Shown piece by piece: positions 1 to 6,080 of a stretch of 10,070 nucleotides of DNA (position 1 is the stretch's first letter; every line of letters begins with the position of its first letter). A model generated the notes under the pieces. The model was not told the origin of the DNA and did not search any database. It saw only the letters and a list, made by a program, of their open reading frames with translations. The position numbers and the translations under genes were made by a program. The stretch is from Prevotellamassilia sp. (GTDB lineage: Bacteria > Bacteroidota > Bacteroidia > Bacteroidales > Bacteroidaceae): contig JAHAWW010000059.1 in assembly GCA_018383375.1 (NCBI GenBank), positions 1 through 10,070 on the forward strand, given 5' to 3'.

Positions 1-310
1 ATGCTTCGTCCCACGAGCGGCCACCATCGCGAGAGATGCGGCACATAATGTCGACCTCGCCATAGCCTATGTCTGAGCCACACGGACGGTGGTCGGTGAA
101 GGCGAGCAGGTCGCCACAAGCGGTGGAAGCAATGGCGGGTATGCGATAGGGCGCAGCGCCGGGCAGAGTCACATAGAGTTCGTGGGCCGTTTCGCCGCCG
201 TCAGGATGAGACGTGAGAGAGGGCGGCAGGGGTGAGGCTGTCACCTGCGGCAAGCCGGCCGTGAGACACAGCGCCATGCCGAGAAGGCGGAGGGATGAGC
301 GTGTTTTCAT
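1..310 (-). CDS. Secreted GH33 sialidase (exo-alpha-sialidase), N-terminal 103 codons only
   Basis: This is the start of a sialidase that would release terminal sialic acid from host glycoconjugates, acting in the periplasm, on the surface or outside the cell. The frame opens with ATG at 310 and stays open to the window edge. Residues 1-25 look like a signal peptide: a basic start, the hydrophobic stretch LLGMALCLTAGL, then a small-residue region near VTAS. The GH33 signature follows. YRIP at residues 55-58 matches the F/YRIP motif, whose arginine (R56) belongs to the triad that binds the sialate carboxylate. TDHRPCGSDIGYG at about 72-84 contains D80, placed like the usual acid/base Asp. SRDGGRSW at 93-100 is a first Asp-box. 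The remaining beta-propeller blades, the Glu/Tyr nucleophile pair and the other two triad arginines lie outside the window, so activity cannot be confirmed. The gene sits behind a repeat-rich spacer and probably has its own transcription start. Reading a sialidase is secure; export is inferred. Confidence 0.9.
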   Translation of the reverse strand, partial: MKTRSSLRLLGMALCLTAGLPQVTASPLPPSLTSHPDGGETAHELYVTLPGAAPYRIPAIASTACGDLLAFTDHRPCGSDIGYGEVDIMCRISRDGGRSWDEA

Positions 311-331
311 GGGTAGAGTTTTTTATAGAAA

Positions 332-404
332 AAGGCTAAGAATCTAAAAGTCGAAAAGACTAAATATCATAAATCGGAAGATTAAGAGGCTAAGAGTGAA
401 AGAG
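332..404 (+). repeat. Degenerate 8-bp tandem array (RAGNCNAA), plus-oriented block of spacer A
   Basis: About nine imperfect copies of an 8-bp unit sit just before the sialidase start. Clear units are AAGGCTAA (332-339), GAATCTAA (340-347), AAGTCGAA (348-355), AAGACTAA (356-363), AAGATTAA (378-385), GAGGCTAA (386-393) and GAGTGAAA (394-401). The stretch 364-377 is degenerate and 2 bp short of two units, so the phase slips once there. Consensus RAGNCNAA matches the arrays at 420-451, 7966-8029 and 8101-8140. The block is A/G-rich on the plus strand, hence pyrimidine-rich in transcripts of the neighbouring genes. It is noncoding. Confidence 0.8.
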
Positions 405-445
405 CGACCAAACCCACTTTTTGTCTCTTTGACTCTTAGTCTTTT
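384..445 (-). other. Long imperfect inverted repeat / predicted RNA hairpin between the EEP gene and the sialidase
   Basis: The arm at 390-404 (CTAAGAGTGAAAGAG) is the reverse complement of 425-439 (CTCTTTGACTCTTAG) except for one base, with a 20-nt loop at 405-424. If G-U pairs are allowed the stem extends outward to about 384-445. It forms because the plus- and minus-oriented 8-bp arrays face each other. In minus-strand RNA it would lie 16 nt after the EEP stop codon, so it could protect or define the 3' end of that message. It is A-U rich and lacks a following U-tract, so it is not a textbook intrinsic terminator. Confidence 0.7.
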
Positions 446-451
446 TGTCTC
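420..451 (-). repeat. 8-bp tandem array (RAGNCNAA), minus-oriented block of spacer A
   Basis: Read on the minus strand there are four consecutive in-phase units: GAGACAAA (451-444), AAGACTAA (443-436), GAGTCAAA (435-428) and GAGACAAA (427-420). All four fit RAGNCNAA at every defined position, making this the cleanest block in the window. It starts 9 nt past the EEP stop codon and faces the plus-oriented block at 332-404. Confidence 0.8.
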
Positions 452-460
452 TTTTATGGT

Positions 461-1546
461 TCAATATGTGAAATGGCAAATGGCAGGATAGTGGTCGGAG
501 TGGGTAAACAATTTGTCTATGCGACAGGCATACGGCCGCAGGCGCGACGACATCAAAATTTGGTCTATGCGCACAAAAATGGCGTCGCGATTGAACGAGC
601 GGCCGGGACCGCGACCGGTGGCGGCATAAGCGTCGGTCAGTCCGGCGGCAGCGATGGTGTGGTGGGTATATGACACGGGCGTATCGTTGAAATCACCACA
701 CACAATAAGCCGCTCGTCGCGATGGCGTGCCACATAGTCGGCCACTGCCTCGGCTTGGGTGGCTCGTAGACGGTTGCCGTCAACGAGGCGACGCACGATG
801 CGCAAAAGGCTGTGGCGGGTGCTGTCGGTGTTTTCGGGTTTTGTGACGATGGTGTGATATTGTTCGCGCTCGTCGGGACTAAGCCGCATCGATGCCAAAT
901 GGCAGTTGACCACGGTCAACGTGTCTGTCGGCGACAGCAGTAGCTTGAACGCTGCCGCGCCATTGGTGCCGTCTCGACAGATGGTTTCGTGGCTCACGAT
1001 GGGATAGTGTGAAAAAACGGTGAGCATGCTCGTGGAGATGTTGACCGTGTCGTGATGGGCATAAACCGTAGAGGCGCGCTCGCGCACGGCGGCCCAGGTG
1101 GCCGTGTCCGACGGCAAATAATAAACTTCTTGCAGGCAAACAATGTCGGCGCCGCTGGTGAGAATGTCTTCGAGAGCGAAATAGGTGAGCCGGGGCGTAT
1201 TGGTATGGTCCGAGAAGCCATGCACGTTGTAGGTAATCAGTTTGAGGGCGCCGGCAGGTGGCTCTGATGAAAAATTGACAGGCACATATTCTCTCACCCT
1301 ACCCCAACAAAGGGCCAGACCAAGCAGCGGAACCCAAAGATGACGGCGCGAAAAAACAAGCGTGAATAAGGCCATGCCCACCACGGCGATTAAGGCGCAA
1401 GGGAAGGCCAAGCCCAAGAGACCCGCCAAGGCAGACCGAGCAGGACTGACATAGACGCTCAACGCAGACGCCCACAAGAAGGCCACCGCCAGCCAAGCGG
1501 CCGTGGCTGTGACGATATGGGCAGATTTTTTGAGAAACACTTTCAT
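461..1546 (-). CDS. Membrane-anchored endonuclease/exonuclease/phosphatase (EEP) family protein
   Basis: This is a metal-dependent phosphoester hydrolase of the EEP (DNase I / exonuclease III / sphingomyelinase-like) superfamily; the substrate is unknown. The 361-residue protein has an N-terminal membrane part of about three hydrophobic segments (roughly residues 9-31, 38-64 and 69-82), then a full catalytic domain from about residue 100. Visible motifs are ITYNVHGF (N107), CLQE (metal-binding E140), VNCHLAS (N214, H216), CGDFNDTP (D285, N287), RIDQIL (D328) and the terminal THSDHYP (D351, H352), so all core catalytic residues are present. Three segments with the N-terminus inside would put the domain in the periplasm, which is inferred. 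ATG at 1546 is 32 nt after the rhomboid stop. A rhomboid followed by an EEP gene is an arrangement I know from Bacteroidales genomes. Nuclease, lipid phosphodiesterase and inositol phosphatase roles cannot be told apart here. Confidence 0.88.
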   Translation of the reverse strand: MKVFLKKSAHIVTATAAWLAVAFLWASALSVYVSPARSALAGLLGLAFPCALIAVVGMALFTLVFSRRHLWVPLLGLALCWGRVREYVPVNFSSEPPAGALKLITYNVHGFSDHTNTPRLTYFALEDILTSGADIVCLQEVYYLPSDTATWAAVRERASTVYAHHDTVNISTSMLTVFSHYPIVSHETICRDGTNGAAAFKLLLSPTDTLTVVNCHLASMRLSPDEREQYHTIVTKPENTDSTRHSLLRIVRRLVDGNRLRATQAEAVADYVARHRDERLIVCGDFNDTPVSYTHHTIAAAGLTDAYAATGRGPGRSFNRDAIFVRIDQILMSSRLRPYACRIDKLFTHSDHYPAICHFTY

Positions 1547-1578
1547 GGTCTCTGAGATAGGGCGACACCTACGGATGT

Positions 1579-2562
1579 TTAGCGATGGCTGTCTTCAAAA
1601 AGGCGGCGACGCTCGGCATCGGTGAGACTTTGGTAGCCGTTTTGTTTGATTTTTTTCAATATACGGTCTATCTCTTCTTGATCCTTGCGTTTTTTGTCGT
1701 CGGCGTGACGGGCATTGTAGTCGTAGTCGGCCGAGCGATCTGAAAAGCGGGCCGTATTTTTCGTCTTTGTTTTTGAAGCCTTAAACCAGAGTTTGAAACG
1801 GTCTTTCAGGCGGGTCCAGGGTGAGGCCGAACGGCGTGGCGTCCACGTTTGCCAACCCTCAAACCGACTGCGCCCCTTGCCGCGCCAATAAAGTATGAGC
1901 AACAGACCGAAGAGCATACCGCCGAGGTGAGCGAAATGGGCCACGTTACCATCGCTGGCAAAAGCCGAAATCAACTCAATGACGGCATAACCACAAACAA
2001 AATATTTGGCTTTGAGAGGAATGGGCGGCAACAACAACATAATGCGCTCGTTGGGGTATGTCATACCAAAAGCCAGCAACACACCATAGCAAGCGCCACT
2101 GGCTCCTATCGTCGGAGCGATGCAGTCGGTGAGCAAATAGCGCGACTGGTTGGCAAAGTCGAGCAAATTCCAGCGGCCGTCAATCTCAGCCAAAGGCAGG
2201 CCGGCGTAGCTGCCATTCTGAACAGCGATAAAGTATTCACCCAACTGCCACAACTCTTGACACAAAGCCGCTCCAACACCGCAAACGAAATAAAAAATAA
2301 TGAAGCGCTTCTCTCCCATAGCCTGCTCGACAATGCGCCCAAACATCCAGAGCGAAAACATATTGAAGAAAAGATGGGAGAAGTTGGCGTGGAGAAACAT
2401 ATAAGTGACGGGCTGCCAAATGCCAAAGTCTGACGAGAGAATAAAGTGCAGACCACACACGCGAGTAAGGTCAACGCCACGCTGCTCAAAGACCAAAGCG
2501 GCCATGAAGCAGATGAGATTGATGATGAGCAGGTTTTTGGTAACGGGAGGTAGATTTCTCAT
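1579..2562 (-). CDS. Rhomboid-family intramembrane serine protease
   Basis: This polytopic inner-membrane protease (327 residues) should cut transmembrane segments of client proteins within the bilayer. The core of about six helices spans roughly residues 9-228. HANFSHLFFNMFSLWMFG (58-75) carries the TM2 H63 and N67 that line the oxyanion hole. GASG at 153-156 supplies the nucleophile S155. NVAHFAHLGG (206-215) supplies the catalytic H212, so the Ser-His dyad is intact. After the last helix comes a charged cytoplasmic tail of about 100 residues ending in EEIDRILKKIKQNGYQSLT and then DAERRRLFEDSH. That tail is typical of Bacteroidetes rhomboids; its role is not clear to me. ATG at 2562 lies 25 nt after the glycosyltransferase stop and the EEP gene follows 32 nt later, so the three are probably cotranscribed. 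Substrates cannot be predicted from the sequence. Confidence 0.94.
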   Translation of the reverse strand: MRNLPPVTKNLLIINLICFMAALVFEQRGVDLTRVCGLHFILSSDFGIWQPVTYMFLHANFSHLFFNMFSLWMFGRIVEQAMGEKRFIIFYFVCGVGAALCQELWQLGEYFIAVQNGSYAGLPLAEIDGRWNLLDFANQSRYLLTDCIAPTIGASGACYGVLLAFGMTYPNERIMLLLPPIPLKAKYFVCGYAVIELISAFASDGNVAHFAHLGGMLFGLLLILYWRGKGRSRFEGWQTWTPRRSASPWTRLKDRFKLWFKASKTKTKNTARFSDRSADYDYNARHADDKKRKDQEEIDRILKKIKQNGYQSLTDAERRRLFEDSHR

Positions 2563-2587
2563 AAGTGTTTTTGTGATGGTGGAGTGC

Positions 2588-3637
2588 TCACGGCTGAGGG
2601 TGAGCGGTCAGATAGAGCGCGGCACGACGGGCACGCTCGGCTATGGGCTGGTTGATAATATCGACAATGTCGGCTTGGTCGCAGTCAATGGCCACCCCTT
2701 TGGCGAGAGCACTCTTAAACATAAAACAGCTCGGCCCCGTGGTGACGCTGCCCAAGTAACAATCGCTGCGCCGTAGCAGTTCGATGCCGGCCAAGAAGCG
2801 CTGCATTTGCACGCGCTTGGCTTCACCGCCACTGGCAGCAAAGGCTGAGTTGACATAACCTTGCTCTGTGGGCCGACAAAGTGTCTTCAGGCTGAGCGAC
2901 GGCGCAAGGCGGCAAAGTTCTTCAAACAGGCGGTAGTCATCGGTCAAGACGTAGACATCACGGCCCTTGGCCAAACGTGTGAGCGGTTCGACATAACGGC
3001 TGACAGGCAGCAAAGCGGTCTCGGTCACCTTGTCGCCACCACGCAACTGGCAAGATATGAAATGTGGCGACAAATCAAGCGAACCGATGAGCGCGTCGAC
3101 AGCACGGCGGGTTTCGGCATTAAAGCGCCACGTGATATCGGCCATACGGCCAAAGGCTTCGATATAAGGCAGATTGATGTCAAGCTCGGGAACGAACACT
3201 TGGTCGGGTTTGAGCTTGAGCGAATGAGAGAGCCGAACACGGCGGCCGTAGGTTTTCAATGCCAAAACATTGCCCACAGCGTGCCGCCAGCGGAGTTTAA
3301 GCATCCAGCCAAGCGATATGGCGCGCCTACGCTCTTTTTGCGATATCCAAGACCGCCAAGAAGGCGAGGGATATAGGTTGTAGCGATGATGAAACGCCTC
3401 GTGGACTTCCTCACAAAAGGGTTCGAAATAGTCGGACCAACCTTTGGCCCAACCGAAATTGGCGTCGTCGGCATAAAGCGTAAAACGCCAATGCCGTTTA
3501 AGGCAATAAATCATGGCGTTGAGCATGGCCGAATATTCGGCAAAAAAGCCGGCATCCACACCAACGTGCCACACCATCTGCCGACGGTGTGAGGCATTGA
3601 CGCTCTGATAGGCTGAAAGAAGGGAGTCGGGGGTCAT
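2588..3637 (-). CDS. Predicted glycosyltransferase, NodZ/FUT8-like (GT23-type fucosyltransferase fold)
   Basis: This is a predicted soluble GT-B glycosyltransferase of about 349 residues, with no signal peptide or membrane helix. Numbering from ATG 3637, the C-terminal half carries ISCQLRGGDKVTETALLP (about 194-211). It aligns by eye with the nucleotide-sugar-binding segment of alpha-1,6-fucosyltransferases (HVRRTDKVGTEAAFHP in FUT8), including the key Arg and Asp-Lys pair. DVYVLTDD (about 227-234) and LLRRSDCYLGSVTTGPSCF (about 287-305) match the later family segments. The N-terminal part, with GFFAEYSAMLNAMIYC and a WSDYFEPF stretch, fits the acceptor-side domain less specifically. A GTG at 3643 would add two residues; ATG 3637 is preferred. 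It is the only glycan-assembly-type gene here, lying between a peptidase and a rhomboid, so its acceptor is unknown. Donor GDP-fucose is inferred from the family; another sugar is possible. The fold assignment is moderately sure, the activity is not. Confidence 0.65.
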   Translation of the reverse strand: MTPDSLLSAYQSVNASHRRQMVWHVGVDAGFFAEYSAMLNAMIYCLKRHWRFTLYADDANFGWAKGWSDYFEPFCEEVHEAFHHRYNLYPSPSWRSWISQKERRRAISLGWMLKLRWRHAVGNVLALKTYGRRVRLSHSLKLKPDQVFVPELDINLPYIEAFGRMADITWRFNAETRRAVDALIGSLDLSPHFISCQLRGGDKVTETALLPVSRYVEPLTRLAKGRDVYVLTDDYRLFEELCRLAPSLSLKTLCRPTEQGYVNSAFAASGGEAKRVQMQRFLAGIELLRRSDCYLGSVTTGPSCFMFKSALAKGVAIDCDQADIVDIINQPIAERARRAALYLTAHPQP

Positions 3638-3651
3638 TGGCACGAAGACTT

Positions 3652-3666
3652 TGCGGCGACGCCGCA
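3652..3666 (-). promoter_or_regulatory. GC-rich hairpin just upstream of the glycosyltransferase start
   Basis: A perfect 6-bp stem TGCGGC/GCCGCA with a 3-nt loop lies in the 44-nt gap between the C1B peptidase stop and the glycosyltransferase ATG at 3637. It ends 14 nt before that ATG, so it would sit at the edge of the ribosome footprint and could lower translation or mark an mRNA processing site. No U-run follows, which argues against a terminator. It could be chance in G+C-rich DNA. Confidence 0.4.
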
Positions 3667-3681
3667 GACGTATTCAGAGAT

Positions 3682-5079
3682 TTATTGCTCAGGAGCAAAG
3701 AGAGGGTCCCAAGCGGGCAAAACGGTGGGTTTCTGACGAAGCAATTGCTGCGTCTTTTCTGGCACAAACCGTTTCTCAACGACGAGGCGGAACATATATT
3801 CGTCAAACCACTTGTCGGTCATAATGAGGTGGCCCTGATAACCGGAAGAGGCGCCCCAAGAGTTCTCCACCATCCACTTCTTAGGCTGACCGTCGGCGTC
3901 AAGGTCAACGGCCATCAGGGTCATGGCGTGGCTCGAAGCAGATGCGAAGGTTCGGATGCGGTCGGCCTTGTTCATCGGGAAAGTCGTGTTGAAGAGGCTC
4001 TCGTAATCGTAGTTGTCAAGACTGAGCACACCCGTCTTGGAATTGTAACACTTGCCTACATCACAAGAAAAGTACATCATCACCGAGTCTTTGATGGAGG
4101 CAATCGCCATTTGCTTAATCTCTTCGATGGGCAGGTTGAGATAGGTCCACTGACTACCGTCGTAGGTGTGGCGGTCGTATTCGATGGTATAGGTCTTATG
4201 ATACGGCCGCGTGGGGTCATTCATAAGCATGACGTAGTTGTTCTTCAAATCGGCTCCTACAAATTCGGCATAAAACGAGAGAGGCGTGTAGTGTTTGGTC
4301 TCTATGGGCGTGCCGTCGGCGGTGGTGCGTGTCCAATCAAACTCAGTGGGCGGTTCGCCGAGACAGATGGCCAGCACGTGGTAGACAGTGGCGAGCATTT
4401 CAGTCTTGCGTTGCTTGATTTTGGCAGCCTTTTCGCCTTTGGCCACAAGGTCTCTAAGTTCAAGTGCCCACTCGCGAAGTTTGAGTTGCAAGAGTTGCGA
4501 CATCTTCGAGGTGTTGTTGGCGGCATAGCTTTCGGGCATCACTTCTGCAGGCACTAAGCCGTATTTTGTCACCACGTCTTGCACACCGCAGAAGGTGCCA
4601 CCGTCTGAAAGCGGGTTCTTGAGCAGCCATTCGTTGGTCTTATCGTCGAGGGGCTTGCCGGCATTGTCGATGACGGCTTGCAGGAAGAGGTTGGATTTTT
4701 CAAGTTGGTCGTAGAAGAAGCAATAGGCCTGCGAAAACTGGAAAGAGCCCAGACCATATTGTTCAATCATCTTGGCACGCATCACATTAAGGCCGGTGAA
4801 GAGCCAACAGCGTCCGCTTGAAGCCTGGTCGGTGATGCCTTTTGAGTTGACTTTGTCTGAAAAATGCACGTCGCAGGCTTTGGTGCGTTCGGGCGATGTG
4901 GCCAGTTGGTTGATAGACGTGGAGAAGAGGGCATTGCGCAGCGCTTTGTCGGCCACAGTTTCAGACTGGGCTTGCTTGATTTGCCGGAGCATCTCGGTGG
5001 TGATGCCGCCGCCCTGGCTTTGGGCCACGACTGTGGCTGTGCCGGCCACGAGCAAGAGGGTGAGGAGTGATTTTTTCAT
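3682..5079 (-). CDS. Exported C1B cysteine peptidase (bleomycin hydrolase / aminopeptidase C family)
   Basis: This papain-fold peptidase probably trims peptides in the periplasm. From ATG 5079 it has 465 residues, close to the usual length of about 450 for bleomycin hydrolase/PepC. Residues 1-19 are a clear signal peptide (MKKSLLTLLLVAGTATVVA, cleavage predicted before Q20), unlike the cytosolic classical members. The catalytic set is complete: Q85 and C91 in DQASSGRCWLF, H384 in SSHAMTL and N406 in VENSWGA. YGLVPAEVMPESY (173-185) is another family segment. The frame stays open upstream to 5280, but that stretch runs inside the PAP2 gene in another frame; the signal peptide and the junction fix the start at 5079. 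There the PAP2 stop TAA and this ATG share one base (TAATG), which suggests translational coupling. Family C1B often has aminopeptidase activity set by the protein's own C-terminus; the true specificity is unknown. Confidence 0.93.
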   Translation of the reverse strand: MKKSLLTLLLVAGTATVVAQSQGGGITTEMLRQIKQAQSETVADKALRNALFSTSINQLATSPERTKACDVHFSDKVNSKGITDQASSGRCWLFTGLNVMRAKMIEQYGLGSFQFSQAYCFFYDQLEKSNLFLQAVIDNAGKPLDDKTNEWLLKNPLSDGGTFCGVQDVVTKYGLVPAEVMPESYAANNTSKMSQLLQLKLREWALELRDLVAKGEKAAKIKQRKTEMLATVYHVLAICLGEPPTEFDWTRTTADGTPIETKHYTPLSFYAEFVGADLKNNYVMLMNDPTRPYHKTYTIEYDRHTYDGSQWTYLNLPIEEIKQMAIASIKDSVMMYFSCDVGKCYNSKTGVLSLDNYDYESLFNTTFPMNKADRIRTFASASSHAMTLMAVDLDADGQPKKWMVENSWGASSGYQGHLIMTDKWFDEYMFRLVVEKRFVPEKTQQLLRQKPTVLPAWDPLFAPEQ

Positions 5080-6080
5080 TATTGGTTTGATTTTTGTTTT
5101 AATCTGAGAGAAAAAGGCGGTGCCGAATAGCCAAAACGCTCCACTCGCGGATAAATCTTGTCCAACAAGACATAAAACAACACGGCAGAGACGAAGCCGA
5201 AGACGACATCGATGAAATAATGTGCCTGAATATAGACCGTGGCCATGCAGAGCAAGACGTAGAGGGGCATGAGCCACCACATCAGGCGGCGGTTGTCGCG
5301 ACGAAGGATGAGCATAAGGATGGTGCTCACGCCGACGTGTGACGAGGGGAAGGCGGCTGTTGGGCGCTCGCCGCTGGCTTGTGCGCTTTCAACCAGGGTG
5401 CGGAAAAGGCCGTTGCTGCCCGGCGAGGGCAACATGTCGAGCCCGATGCGGCTGTGCGGGCCCACGATGTTGAACGTCCCGGAAGCGGCCTGGTCGAGTC
5501 CGATATGACAGAAATAATATTGCGGGCCGCCCACAGGCACGAAGAGATAGATGAGATAATAAAGGAAGAAGGCGGCCAGCACGATGAAAGCCGTACGACT
5601 GAACGTGGCGGTGTCTTTGAAGAGCGGCACAATCACCGTGAGGGCAATCATGGGGTAATAGGCGAAATAGCCCAAGTTAAGGGCTTCGCTACACCAAAAA
5701 TCCGACCACGCCTGGCTAAAACTCAGAGCCGGCTGAAAGCCAAACAGCCATTGGTCTGCACGGGCAAAGACCCAATCGAGATTATCAAAGACGCGACAAA
5801 ACTCGTAGGTCTCGGGATACCAAACGCTCAAGAGCGAGAGGGGATAGAAGTAGCGCACGAGGAGGGTGAGCCGGCAGGGTTTCAAGCGGTAGAGCACCAG
5901 AGCCAAGCCCATTCCGGCCACGACGCAGAGGCGGGTGAACATTATCGACTGCGGCGCAGAGAGCCGAGACCATAGAAAAAGGGCAATGAGGGCAGTGACA
6001 AAGGCGTAGGCTAACGTGACTTTTTCCACGCCAACGAGTCCGCGCTCTTTTTTCAAGGGTTGTAAAATTGTCAGAGCCAT
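5079..6080 (-). CDS. PAP2-superfamily integral membrane protein, AUR1/Ipt1-like phosphatase or phosphotransferase
   Basis: This polytopic membrane protein (333 residues, many hydrophobic segments between about 20 and 308) should act on a lipid phosphate or transfer a phospho-headgroup at the membrane face. AAFPSSHVG (242-250) is the PAP2 C2 block with H248. YIQAHYFIDVVFG (283-295) is the C3 block with H287 and D291, the usual His-Asp pair. I see no classical C1 block (KxxxxxxRP); with VPVGGPQYYF at 181-190 this fits the AUR1/Ipt1-like PAP2 branch, which includes inositolphosphotransferases, better than simple PAP2 phosphatases. The ATG at 6080 lies 10 nt inside the SDR reading frame, and the stop overlaps the start of the C1B peptidase gene, so it is locked into the operon. 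Candidate substrates are undecaprenyl pyrophosphate, phosphatidate or a sphingolipid precursor; the sequence does not decide. Confidence 0.85.
   Translation of the reverse strand: MALTILQPLKKERGLVGVEKVTLAYAFVTALIALFLWSRLSAPQSIMFTRLCVVAGMGLALVLYRLKPCRLTLLVRYFYPLSLLSVWYPETYEFCRVFDNLDWVFARADQWLFGFQPALSFSQAWSDFWCSEALNLGYFAYYPMIALTVIVPLFKDTATFSRTAFIVLAAFFLYYLIYLFVPVGGPQYYFCHIGLDQAASGTFNIVGPHSRIGLDMLPSPGSNGLFRTLVESAQASGERPTAAFPSSHVGVSTILMLILRRDNRRLMWWLMPLYVLLCMATVYIQAHYFIDVVFGFVSAVLFYVLLDKIYPRVERFGYSAPPFSLRLKQKSNQ

Noticed and set aside
384..445. Classical intrinsic terminator after the EEP gene
   Set aside because: The stem is A-U rich with a 20-nt loop and no U-run follows on the transcript strand; it is kept only as a hairpin.
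332..451. CRISPR array
   Set aside because: The units are 8 bp, contiguous and degenerate, with no unique spacers of 25-40 bp and no cas genes nearby.
3637..4557. Plus-strand reading frame of about 306 codons opposite the C1B peptidase
   Set aside because: The minus-strand peptidase has full catalytic motifs and a signal peptide; the antisense translation has no recognisable domain and results from the G+C-rich codon pattern.
5080..5280. N-terminal extension of the C1B peptidase
   Set aside because: It runs inside the PAP2 gene in another frame, and the signal peptide at 5079 would become internal.
5379..5975. Plus-strand reading frame of about 198 codons opposite the PAP2 gene
   Set aside because: It is the complement of a hydrophobic membrane-protein gene, with no motif of its own.
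5079..6080. Firm call as inositol phosphorylceramide synthase
   Set aside because: The PAP2 motifs show the superfamily but not the substrate, and no inositol-phosphate synthase or sphingolipid gene is adjacent in the window.
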